From contig MEHQ01003033.1 of NCBI GenBank assembly GCA_008828725.1, forward strand, positions 1 to 64,000: 64,000 nt of DNA. The letters run 5' to 3'. The notes under the pieces are model-generated. The model did no database searches. It saw only the letters and a program-made list of their open reading frames with translations, and was not told the origin of the DNA. Numbering within the stretch: the first letter of the stretch is position 1; the number at the start of each line of letters is the position of its first letter. Position numbers and translations under genes: made by a program. This DNA is from Saccharina japonica. Lineage: Eukaryota; Sar; Phaeophyceae; Laminariales; Laminariaceae. Positions 33,408 to 47,000 of this stretch are shown piece by piece.

Positions 33408-36400
33408 TCATGGGCCCCACTCCACGTGCAGGGCATCTGCCGTCTGCTGTCGGAAAACATCGAAGGCGTGTTCGTACAGCAGGATGTCTGCGGCAAGAAG
33501 GTTATGCACGCCCTCGTCTGCTCGTGCCCATTCCAGCAACCTCTCCCGCGACGCCGATTGTTTGCCCGGGTTGGCCGCTGCGTTCGCGTTCCACTTGCGC
33601 ACCGGGCTTTTCACCTTCACATTGAACAAGCGCATCGACAGCTCCCATTCTGACACGCGGCAGAGACAATCGTGGACAGACGGCGGGCGGGGGGGCGTGC
33701 GGGGACAGACGGCCGGGTGTACATCGACAGCAGTAGACCCAGTATTAGAAAGCTATGATGACTGGTCAAATCTCCGTATTGACCTTCTCAAATAGGAAAG
33801 GGGACGAGGGTGCGTTCCTCTCGGCACATGGTCGGTCACTGACGCCTCTAAAAAACATGCGAGTACAGAAGAAATGAATTATTGAATGAAAACTAGTGTA
33901 TTCCAGTTCAGAAAAGTTGTCGGAGCCTCTCTCACACCCTGCTGGCAGTTTTCCAGGGCTCCCACACGCCCACCAACAGCGACGCAACCTCAGGCGTCAC
34001 TGCGATATGTTCCCAAAGCATCCGTTCGGAATCATAGCATCCGCGACATGTATACTGCTTTATGCGTAGCCCCGTACAGAGATACCTTTGCGAAATACTC
34101 GCAGCAATACACGAACGAGCGCGTGACGTCAACGAACAGCCCCCAAGACACTACATACTACTACACACAGCACTTCAGTCGGTTGAAAATATGTCCAGGA
34201 GAGCCGACGACTTCTCTGTAAGGAATGAGATGCGAAACAAAAACGGCGATCCAACGATATTGCGTACGAGGTACCCTCTGCAGTACTGCAGTGCAGTAGT
34301 AGCTCAGACGAGACCCTCTGTCAGTTAGAAACGTGTCCACTACGGTACAGGGGGTTCTCATTTGAGAAAGACACGGTAATGCTTCCAGGCAAATTCCAGG
34401 TACCTTATTTTTTCGTTGAATCACAAAAATGCCTTCTTTGGTGTAAATATCCGGCTTCGTAGCCTTGCCGTTCAGAGGTGTGGGAGTGGGTTTTGAGGAG
34501 CCGCATCTTCGACTCATGTTTTAGTTCGTGGAATCGGGGTTTCCACGAATTTATCATATTTCTGCATATAAGGCTCATCAGGGTGGGCTAGTGTTATGGT
34601 ACTGCTGGCATGATGTGGAAACGTTTGGTAAATACCTGGTATCAGGTATAATAATCGTATTGGTAGTACTTGGAAGGCGGTATCTTAGGTGGGAACCAGG
34701 GATGGTTCCCGATGGCTTTTAGCCATCTCACCTGCCTTCTCAGTCGTTCATCACGCGAAAACGGAATAAACCTGCTCTTCTTCTATCTCTACGCAAACGA
34801 CACACGTGAGTACCAACGAGTACCCGTTCCATAGGCTGACCTGGCTAGGGATACCCTGTCCTCTTATACCTAGCTTCACTACAAATACCTATGTCAGACG
34901 TATCTTCATTCTGGGCTGTTCGGTATTTTTGTGTTTCTACGGGGGGAAAAAAACGTATCTGGAATTTTCCTGGAAGAAAACATGTCTTTCTCGAATGACG
35001 ACCCTTGTAGTAGTGAAAAGGCGTAAATAAAGTACATTACCCCTAGCATCGTAGCACGCGTTGACGAAGGCGAGTGTTCTGCAAGCAGCCAATGGAAACA
35101 TCGAAACTCACCTTCGAAAATTCCCACGGCCGTGTACGTAGATAAAATGCCCTGGATGGAAAAAATGAAACAACCGTGCGGGCAGGATGAAGGGCGCGAA
35201 GTGAGCGGTAGATTCATCCGTGATCCCATGATATCGGGTGCCTTATATAGGTGGAAGCCATAATGCATGTTTGATAATCGATCGTGTGTTCTGAAAAACA
35301 AAGCATTGGGCTCTAAAGTACAAATCTACAGTAGTAGCAGTGGTTGTGTTTCCCTTCTTCCCCCGTTGTTCGTCTCGAAGGGGATGCGTGGCCAATGGCC
35401 AAATGGCTACAGGTAAGGCAAGAAACAAATGAGAACGCTCGCCGTTGGCCTGTTCAATACAACGTACGATACATGGTACAGCAACAGCAGTACAATGTGT
35501 TGGAGCCTTCGTGAGTGCATGAAACAACATTACTTCAAACCAGCATGTCTGTCCGAACGCGTTCATATTGGACAGATCGCACTGACTGGCATCACGCCCA
35601 TCACATCATCGTGACATATAATATATATATATATATATAATATATATATATATAATACGAACTACTTGGCCAGCACATTACAGTATACTGCTGACGCGTG
35701 CTACGATAGAGGTAGCACATTAAAGCTGGTATGTTTCGGAATGACGGGGGACTGCTTAACCCAAAACCATCGGGAGTTCATGCTTGTGATGCGATAGTTT
35801 CCGTTTTTGATACTTAAGAGGCCCCTTAAGGCCGCGGGATTGTTCATCGGGTAGCACAAGGGTAGCACTTTCATTTCCCTCCAAAAAAAAAAGTTTTGGG
35901 CGGGGTGTAAATCTCCTCGAGTGACCTCTCTCAGAAAAAAAAATGGCGCACCTGCATGCAGGCTACCGTAGCATGCGTCTCCTGCTCTGCTGCTGTAGTG
36001 ATATAGATAGCATGGCATTTACGTAAAATGGGGTCCGTCGTTACGAGCGGGCCGTAAGACAGCTCTTTCTCGCGACAAACGGCCCAACTTTATGCCCAAC
36101 TTTTGATAAACAGTGAAGTCCAGACCTTCAACAGCTGTCGATTCGAAACAGCCCAGCTTTTTAAAGACTGATGTTCCAGAAGCTTCTATTATTTCACCCG
36201 TTTGACCCGCTCGTCTCCGCTTTTACTCGCCTGACACAAGCTGTCTCAGCGAGTCACAAGCCCCACCTTCACAAACACCCTCGACCTCTCTTGCAAAGCA
36301 CACATTATGAACACCACCGCCGCTGCCGCAAAGAGAACTACCACTAAAGAAAGCCGCTGACGTCCAAGCAGCTGCCTCGCCAACCCCAGTTGGCGGAGAA

Positions 36401-36492
36401 GCTACTGGTGTCGGCAGCGGCGAAGCTGCTCCTGTTAACATCGCTTTTGGTGTTGGCAGCAGCGGTAAAGCTGGTGCTGCCGCTTAATTGCC

Positions 36493-36528
<36 letters not shown>

Positions 36529-38003
36529 ATGTGCTGCTGTCCGAGTGTGTGTCGGTACACAGTAGTAATAGTATTAATAGTACCTGTAGTAGCTGCTGCT
36601 GTTTTGTTCAACCGCCAAGTACGACCATGTAAAACACAAAAAAATATTTGTTCCTCACTTGACATCATACATAATAATATACTGTGTTGCTGCTGTACAG
36701 ACAGGTCTATGAGGTATTAATAGTGCTGTACCATGGTTACTTGCCCGGCGAATAACTTGCTGTTTTTTGCACTTCCCCAAGAGGCACGTTTTTTTCAGGA
36801 AATAATCCTCTGGAAAAAATTGCTCCTATTATAGAAAGTAAACAATTCGTACCCGTGCGAAGGGAGTTCTGGGGTACGAGTATCATACAACACCGCATAC
36901 ATCACGAATCCCACACGAACACCACAATAACACATAGAACAAACATTCTATGCAGCTCGCAAAGCTGAGTATCAACTATTCAATCGGTTGAACTCACAGG
37001 TGACGTAATTGTAATAAATTTATTTTGTCAGCAATATGGACACCTTCAAGCAGATCTCGACATTGTGATCTGTGTACAACACACAAGACAGAGTAGCACA
37101 GGGAAACAAGAACATGGGGGGCAAGGGGGGAGGTCCTGCTCAGGTGCTCTCCTCTGCTGCCTGCTGCTGCTGCTTGCTACTGCTGCTGTTACTGCTGTAC
37201 GAGCCCTGTTTTTTCGTTTTGTATTTTGTTTGTCTTCTACAAGGGCTCCGCGTGGATGCCGGCATATATATGGTGTGTCAATTTACCTGATCAATGGATC
37301 GCGTTATAGGGTGTGGATCGTGGCCCAGTTATTATTTTGTGTTTTTGTTTTTGTCCGCTATACCGGCGCTGCCCTGGCATAGTTCGGGGTACCACTACTT
37401 ATATGTATGAAACAGCAGTGTGTGTTGTCTTCACATGAAACCCGTTCTTTCTACCCTGAAATGCGTTTTACAACCCAACTACACCAGTACCCCCATTGTC
37501 TGTCCTGATTCCTAATCTTAGAGAGATACAAATGATGTGGTCACAGATTGCGAGACAGAGAAAACCCAAACAATACATACGCAAATGAATGGGTAAAACA
37601 AGTGAAATGCCAACGTACCGGGTACGAGAACACAACGACACGAGCCTAAAACCAAAGAGTAAGGACAAAACGACAATAAAAACGAATTATGAAATGAAAC
37701 ATAATACAAATGATGCACGGAGTCAGAATCGCCCCTAGAAGAAAAGCATGCGTGCCCAAGAGAACAGATAACTGCTGCGCGGGCAAAGCAACACGAAGAA
37801 GAGGAAGACACTGGCATATAAGTACGTACTAATAATGTGGGAGATACTGTGTACGTGTATATTCGACCAGCAGGCGGCAGAATGGTGAAAAATAACGAGA
37901 TTTTATTATTAGTTTCCTTCTTCGTCTACATAATAAACGCTTTGTCCGCACTCCTCGGTTTTAGGTGAAGCTGCAGCAGTGCAGTTGTTGCTCCTGTCTT
38001 TTT

Positions 38004-38046
<43 letters not shown>

Positions 38047-41000
38047 GCAATATGTTGACGATCTGCTGCTGGCGAGGGAACCCGTTTTTCTTGCGTCGCC
38101 CTTACTATATTAAGACACTCCGTAGGAAAGCCTTGTATATATACGTATATATATATTTTAAACAAAACAGCTGTGAGATCGAGGATTTCGTCGAAACTCG
38201 TATTTGCGTAGCTGAGTGTAATACTTCGATCGCGCGTACTTACGGGTTTTATATGTCCTCATGCAATATGTACATCCCGTATGAGGGGGACACAATCTGA
38301 GGCTGCAGAATTCAGGAAGCGTGTAAAAACAACAGCTGTGAGATCGAGGATTTCGTCGAAACTCATTTTTGCTAGCTGAGTGTAATACGTAAATATATAT
38401 ATAGTGGACCCCGTTCTCGAGCAAGCTCAGAAGGGCAGAGGCTCGCATCCCTGCCGTGTGTCTTTCTTGCGTGTGCATGCTCTAGAGGCGGTGACCGTGT
38501 CATGTACAGTAGCTATAGATGATAACCTTGCTTGGTTGGGTACACCCGATGGCGGTGATTACCGCCAAGGGAAGGACCCGCGCGATCTCGAGACGTAGTC
38601 TCCAAAAAAAGCAATTTCCCAGGTGGGTGATAAGTTAATGCTACAGCAGTACAACTCAAGATGTATTGACTTCCTATTCTTGCCATCCGACACTGTGTAT
38701 ATAGCATGAGCTTCAACGTTGATCGCTAAGAACCACTCCGAAAAAATAAAACCACGGAAACAAAAGGAGCCCAACAAATATATGCACAGAGTCTACGTAG
38801 TGCAACTCCCTTTTGTACCTCCTTCCGGCGTAAGCTCTATCCATTCCATGTATGTATGTGCTGTCCTTAATGTCTTATTGATATCCCACCCAAACCCCCC
38901 ATTAAAATGTAGTCATTGCTACATTAGACGAATGTGAGAAACGTAACGTGGAAGACCAATAGTCGTATCACCAGTGGTATATCCATCGAGATCGTATGGT
39001 ATAACATGTACCGGTATCTACTTCCGTGTACAGCAGTATGGATAAGGCTCTACGCAAAAAAAAAAAAACGCGTGTCCTTAAAACCGTATACCAGGTACGA
39101 CGTAGTGGGCACAAACTATTTACACCTCGGTCAGATAATCTACAGATAGATATATATCAGATAGGTCAGTATCTAGATCATGTAGTCCATGACCTTCCGC
39201 TGTATGTAGGAGGTTGTGCAGGATCTTCGTATAGTACAGATCCAACCCAGGAAACATGTTGTGCTGCTGCTGTACAAAGATCATGCGGAGCATACGGGTC
39301 TCACCGGGCAACATGCTGAGCTAAATCATACACACTGTCAGATCGGTACTTCTAGATCTTCCTTGAAAGGTCTACAGCTTACAGACCATGGCAACATGAG
39401 CTAAATCATACAAGATTGGCACTAGATTTCCTGAAAAGGTCTAATGCTTATAGATCATGAGGTGGGAAGCAATGATATGTCTGATCCGTACGGGGTGTGA
39501 AAGCATTTCACTCGGTCCGTCATAGTCCTGCTCTGCTCTAGCAAATCGTGGGAAGGATGAAGGACACGTACGTTTAGTGCCAGGTGCGCAAGAAGAACGC
39601 ACCACCATCCTACATTAATATGCAGTTGCTGCTGTTGCTGCATCTGCCCTCGATCCGATGTATCAAAGTAATACCACACGCACCTTAGTCTTGTCGTGAA
39701 CCCACCAGCCCTCTCTGGTAGTAGCATTGAAGTCGGTATCGTTGTGAACCAGCCAACCCTCTCCGGTAGTATTGACGTTGAGCGGTTTAAACTGCGTTTC
39801 TCGCTGTGGAGTAAATAAAGGTTGCACCGCGGTTAAGCGCGTGACGAGAGAGGCACCACACGCAAACACCCAGCAAGGGTACGTAGGGGGGGTGCACTTC
39901 ATTTTCATGCATGGTCGTAGTCGTATGACCATAGACGTAGGGGGGTCATAAAAGGGAGTCTTGCCATCGAACGGAAGCGCGATCAATTCGACGCTCGAGG
40001 AGAAGACCAAAAGGGCGACGCTGTGCTGTGATACCGGGAGCGTGGAAAACATTTCCTCGCGAAGAGTGCTACCGCGGGCCAAGACACCTCCAAGTCCCAA
40101 ACCAGTACCTCGGAGCTCCCTATACAATGCGTCAGCTAGGATCTTTATAGGGGCGGGCTGTTCACTTCTCGCATTGCTTTGCGAGCTAGGAAGCACTTCC
40201 TGGTGGCCGATCAAGGTACGGGCGTAGACCCAAAACCCAACCCCCAACCCTAACCCTAACCCGCACAGGTACAGTAGACTCCACCCCTTATCTAGATATG
40301 CGTGACAATTGAGAAAACTGATTTTCCGACCGGAGACCCGCCCGGTGACCGAGAAATAATGAGCATGAAAAGACGCGTGCTACCGCGAGAGAGGCAGCAT
40401 TTTTTTGGCGGAAAATATTTCTGAATGAAAGGGGGCTCCTTAACCCAAGATCGTCGGCGAAAAATCCATTTTTTTGTGCTGCAATAATTTTTCGTTGTTT
40501 TATCGTTCATCCATGGGATTTGTTCATCGGGTACTACTCGTACGTACGTAGCACTTTCGCTTCCCTCCAAAAACAGTTTTTTGGGTGACTTGCTATTACT
40601 TGCTATGAGTGTAGAACTCGCCTCAAGTGAGGAGCCTCAGAAAATGTACTGTACGCAGGTGCACCTCTATTGTAGCATGTGTATGTTCAAAGCCCTACCG
40701 TAGTAGTATGTCGCGCATCACCGTAGATTGCGAAAAATAAGAAAATAGGCTAAAACTGCGGCGGTCTAGAATTGACGCATCCGCATTTAATTTGCCGGCA
40801 GCACCCAACCGGCAGCCCTCCTGTGCTAGCCTGTTCTTGACGGCGGCAGGGCTCACGATGCTGCAACAGCACTGCAGTAGGAGGTTAGGTGCTCTTGGGA
40901 TAAAATACCAATAAATTTCGAATAGACGGGAGTGCTGTACGTACTGTCGTGTTTTCTCTGTTGCTGCCCACGCTCGCCACCCCACCTGCTGGACAGCAAG

Positions 41001-44000
41001 CATTGCACTGGTGTTCGATTAAAGTAAGGATGTTTTTTTCGCTCAGCCATGCCATTGCCTCTACCACCCAGCTTATCCCACCGTTTTGACCTACCAAACG
41101 GAACCCCCCCCCCCCGGCATTGTAGGGATGCGAGGGTCTATGGTCATATGACTACGGCCGTGCACGACATGAGTACACCCCCCCCACGATGCAAAAACGC
41201 AAGTTCGGTGAATGGCATGAGTAGGTACCCACCGCGTGTTCTGGTTCGCAAGACCCGAAGTCGGGGTCGCAGAGGGTCGAATTCATCGTCGAAAGGAGCC
41301 CGCTGTTGCTCCATTCCTCCGTTGCAAACTCCAACAATCGATCCTCTAGAAGCCCTTCTTCGCCCTCCGAACCGCGACACCACTGTTCGTCGGGGTGGAG
41401 GGACGGGTCAGGGCGATGATGGTCAAACAGGTACGTAGGGCATTCGAGTTGGCTGGAATAATTGCTGGACTCAAAATACAAAAATATAAGGACCGTTTAA
41501 GACATAAACATGGAGACCAATCGGTGCAAATATTTTCGGTCCATTGTTGTAGCTGTAACGCCTAACCAACTATTTGTGACTAGTCGGCGACTTATAGACC
41601 CACAGTCCTGGAAATAGCGCGTTTAGCCTTTCTGACGCATGCTGTTTATACGGTAGAGGTGCACGATACTTTTTCTGGGGCTCCTCGCTTGAGGAGAAGT
41701 CTACACCAACAGTAAGTAAAACAAACTTACTTTGGAGGAAACTACAAAGTGCTACCCGATTAACCCATTCAGAACTGAAAAAAAAATATTCCTGACTAAT
41801 TTCAAGTAGTTTGTCCCCCAAATACGTCGGACCAGTTCTTGAGGGGTTAACAATCCCATGGCCTAAGTATAAAATATAACATTTTGCAACAAAGGATATT
41901 TTTTTTGACGGTTTGGGGTTGAGGAGCCCCGTTTTAGAGAAACAAAATCGGCCAAAAAGTGCTACCTCCATCGTAGAAAGCGTCGCCTAACAGTATAGAG
42001 CGAGGCCCCCATGCCAGAGAAGGAGGGCCCGCAATCGTCACAAAACCCGTCCCAAGATCGTACGCATGCGTTATACATCCATTCGTCGAAAACGTGTTGT
42101 TCCGCACCTTGCGCGCGTGCGCAGATAGAGAAGGCAATAAGAAAAAGAGTATTGACAGCATGTTTTTAAGGGGTCCCTTCGGTCATGATGAAACACGAGT
42201 CTTCCATCGTTGAAAAATATTTTTTTTTTCGTTTTTTTTACAGCAGCAATACTATTTCTGGTATAATAACACCATATCAGTACTCCTTACAGAAAACGGC
42301 ATAGCTCCAGTTCTAATGCTCAGTATTTCGCCCATAGAGTAGTTGCAAAGAGCCTAGAAACGAAAAGTGCATCTTTAGAGGCAATTTTCGTGTCGACCAA
42401 GGCGTTTGATCGATATGCCTCTTGAGACACAATTGTTGACCATGGTCTAGGCTCTTTGCAAATACTCTATAGGCGAAATACTGAGCATTAGAACTGGAGC
42501 TATGCCGCTTTCCGTAAGGAGTGCTGATATGGTGTTATTTTACCAGAAATAGTATTGCTGCTGTAAAAAAACGAAAAATATATATTTTTCAACGATGGAA
42601 GACTCGTGTTTCATCATGACCGAAGGGGGCCCTTAACGAACGAAGTAGGCCGGTTGTGCCTGACAATACTTCCTTGTTGAGAGACTAGTGCCGCGCACTT
42701 ATGATACCAAACAGCGCCTCTATGTTCACCTTGGATGGCATGTCTTGGGTACCATTGTCCGTGGGGCAATTGTAGAACGCCGACACTAGTCTCTCGATCG
42801 GGTCCCTCAGCATCGTGAAGAATTCACAGTCCCTGCCAATGGCCTTCAAGGGTTCCCTGGAGACACACGTCGCACGGCACGAACAACCGAACAAGGACAC
42901 CGTTCAAAATACATAGCCAGGCACACCGCAACGGCAACGCCTGGAAACACGTCGGCTGGAAAGAACAGCGAACGACTGGTGCTGCGGTAGAGGGGGCACT
43001 CCCAATTTCACGAACGGTTCATCCCACGATAAGGGCTGAACGTTTTACGTTCGTAGCCCCATAGGTTTCTGACCGGTTGAGCTCTCCAAGTCAGCAACTA
43101 CCGGAACAGATGTAGAGTGGTGTATTTTCCACTCTGGAGTATATATGTTTTCTCGGACTGAAGTAGCGCATAAGAGAAGTGTTATTGGTCGGGGGTTGTG
43201 CTACCAAACTTATTCGTGAAGTCATGTTTCGGATTCTGAGATATTAAGCTCTTGATGTATGTGGGAAGTTCAGAAAATAATAAGCCGCTACCCTTTACCG
43301 CGCGGATTTTTCCTCTATTAACGCGTTTAGGCCACCCGGGCGAATGGCTCGGTACCTTCCTTAAAAATAGAGTTTTCGAACTATCGGTAGAGCTCACAGC
43401 TGTCGTGTATTTCTGTTTTTTATAAAGGTTAGATATAGTAGTAGCTTTGTGGCGCAGCACAACAAACAATCCCAAGGCGATGCACATCTCAAAATAAAAA
43501 GGTTACGAGGGGAAACTGTTGTGTGAGGCAGAAGGGGGGTACTACTTCTCGGGAGTTGGTTTCGATAGCAAAGTAATTCAGGGATTCGGGGACGATGGAT
43601 ATACACAGACAGGCACAACAGTGATGCGAGGTCCCGTCAGGCGTAGTCTCTAAAGGCGACAGTAGTGTCGTCAATCGGAGGTTACGACACCGATAAGCAG
43701 AGTTATCTGTTAAACAGAGTACTGTAGGCCTACCTGCATTAGACATTAGGCAATAGAGAACATAGATGTGCTATTTTGTGCAGGCTACAAGGCAAAGCCC
43801 ACCCCCTCGCTGCCTGCGTGATCGACCAGACCTGAGACTGTTACGAGAGTTACTTCGGACCAAGGGCACGGTACGTTAGGGGTGGCGGCTTACTTTCTGA
43901 GCTCCTCACACGAGGAGGGAGCTCACTTTGGGTCAACCGAAACCATGACTCCGGAGGCGTTTGTTCGCGCAAGTCCCGACCAACACTTGACGCATGCTAT

Positions 44001-47000
44001 GATAGAGGTGCACCATGTTTTTTGCCTTATAAGGGTGGTCACTTGAGGAGGTTTGTATCTCACCGAAAAAATGTTTTCGGACGAACGAACACTAAAGTGC
44101 TACCCGATGACCGAAGTTTACTCGGAAAATGATTGCAACACAAGACTGATTTTGGTTAAGGAGCCCGATTGCTCAGAAAAGGTTTCAGCCAAAACGTACT
44201 ATGCGCTTACCTGTTGCCGCGTGCTACGGGTATAGAAGTGCGGCGCCATGTTACAGATTTTTCTACGGCTCCTCACTTGAGGAGCTCTATACTAAAAATA
44301 AGCAATATGCACTAATACTATTAATAAGTAAAAAAAGTGATTTTTCGGAGGAAGGCCAAAAGCGCTACGAGTGTACCCGACGAACAATACCACGGCCTAA
44401 GCCTAAAATGAAACATTCTGCAACACAAGAATCAGGGGGGCCCGCAGAATTGTTTTTCGACACCTAACTATCTAAAATGGTCAGAATGGAAAAATAATCG
44501 GAGCACTGCTGTGATCGCTAAACGATTTAGCGCGAAACAACTTTTTTTTCTGAAATTTTCCAAACTCCAATCACTTGATTTTAAAGACCCCCCCGAGGCC
44601 CCGCCCTCGGGGGGGAGGGGGAGTCTTAAGTTATTGGTTTTTGGAAAAATTCAGAAAAAAAAACTTGTTTTGTTCTAAGTAGTGCAGCGATCACAGCAGT
44701 GCTTGGGTTGTTTTTCCATTCTGACCATTTTAGATACTGTAGTTTGGTGTCGAAAAACAATTCTGCGGGCGCCCCTGAAATAATTGTGAAATTTTGACGA
44801 TTTTGGCGCCCCGTCATTAGCTCCAAAAAGTGCTACATCTCTATCGTAGAACGCGTCTAAATAAAAATGGTAATTAAATAATACAAATATATGTACAGCA
44901 GTAGTAGTAGTAGTAGTAGAAATATCATACTAACCGGTAATTGCTCGCTTGAGGAGCTCAACCGGTTATGGAATATTTGCCCTGAAAGGCAAAAACCAAC
45001 TGATACCGCTATGGTATACCGTGGGATGGATCACTGAAAAAACGCCCACCTGATCAATTCCCCGGGTCCCACTATGACCGAAGCGTTGTGGAGCGTGTTT
45101 AACCGCGTCGCCGGTGTCGTCCTCAGCACCCCCGTGATCAGCCCTGGCCACAAGCGATTTTTTTTTGCAGAGGGCATCGGCAGTAATAAAGGAGCCTCGT
45201 TTCTTCGCGATAAACAACAAAGTTCGATCGAAAAAACTGAGCACAGGGTCGAGTGCAATACTGAAGCCTTCATGCTATAACACCCCCAGTAGCCTGTCCT
45301 TAATGGTGGCCAAAACAAAATAAAAAATGGGCCTCGACACCAAACTGGCGTTTTTTAATATGTAACGGGGCGCCTTTTTGTATTTACAGAGTGTGGTATG
45401 TTAAGCTTCTCCGTCCTTACTTCAGACAAGGTTTGCATGTTCCCAGGAAGGCTATACAGGCACCCTCCTCTGCTCATTTCACCTGTTACACGCGTTGTAC
45501 TCTGCGCTCTGTACCGCCTACTGCTGCTCGCGCCTCTACCGTGCACATACTGTCGCAGACGACACAGACCGTGTATATATGTCGATACTACCCGTAAGGG
45601 CTTTCGTTGCGCAGGGCACCTGGTCGCCGGGTGAGCCCCCCCTTGCAACTTTGGGCCAGTTGCTTCTTCAAGCTCGAGCCCCCGCTTTTTGTGAAGTGGT
45701 TGAACACTGTAGGGTCAAGAGGGGCGGGGCGCGGCATGAGCAGCAAACCGGGGGACACACAGCAAGCAAGTAGAGCGCACATGATGTATGTGATTGTCAT
45801 GGGTTAGTCTATAGACGAAAATAAATAGAGAGAGCAATTATGTCGTGGAGGGACCGCGGCTATTGCACTCCAGCCCACACGAAGGATACTGATTTCGCGA
45901 CGATACGTATACGAAGTATATATATATACCAGGTATATATGCTGCGGTGTGAGCAATGCCGCACCTTATAAGGGTGGCGCCTTATTCTCCAAGCTCCCCA
46001 CGCGTGGAGCTATATGCGTCACCCGAAACAATACGTAGAAGAAGTTTTGTTCGCGCAACTCCTGACCAACATTTATATGCGCTACGTGCGCATAATATAT
46101 AAATCTTAAAAAACTAGTGTACTACAGTACAATAGTAGTAAACGTATCACAGCAGTAACCGGTAGTTGCTCACTTGAGGAGTATACTAATAGTCAATCAC
46201 AAACTACAGTATTGCCTGAGAAGGCAAAAACTAACTGATACCCCTATATGGCATGCCGTGGGATGAGTCCGGTCTCGGTTTCTCTGGGGAGGTGAACACC
46301 CTTGGTTGTCATCCCCCATTGGTGACAGTATCCCCCCAGCGATCTACTATTTGATAGGGAGGGGCAGCAGCAGTAGTAACCAGAGCCCACGATGGACTCC
46401 AAACCCTGGTATCTCGCTATGGTGTGCTACAGTAGAGATAGCACGTTTTGGCTGAAAAGTTTTCTTAATGACGGGGAGGGGCTCTTTAACCCAAAATCGT
46501 CGAAATTTGATTCTTGTGTTGCAGTATTTTTTATTACATTGTGAGAGCATGGGATTGTTCATCGCGGAGTACCTTTATTTTCCCTCCAAAATCCCTTGTT
46601 GACTTGCTATTAGTATAGAGCTCCTCAAGTGACCACCCTCAGGAAATGCACGGTGCACCTGCATGCAGGCTACCGTAGCATGCGCCCAATACAATACAAT
46701 ATAATATATACCACGGGTATGTTTATTCTGTTTACTTAGACCAGGGGATTGTTCATCCGGTAGCGCTTTACAAGTGATTTCCCTCCGCAAAAACAGTTTT
46801 CATTTTGGGTGGCTTGCTATTATTGATAGTATAGAGCTCCTACTTAAGGGAGGCGCCTCAGAAAAAAAACATGGTGCGCCTTCGCCGTAGCATGCGTCCA
46901 AAGTTGGGTATGATTACTTCTGTACCTTCCCCCGTAAAAGTGGCTCACTCGCTACTCATATATACCTCGTACTTGGTACATAGGAAGGGGCGCCTGTGGG

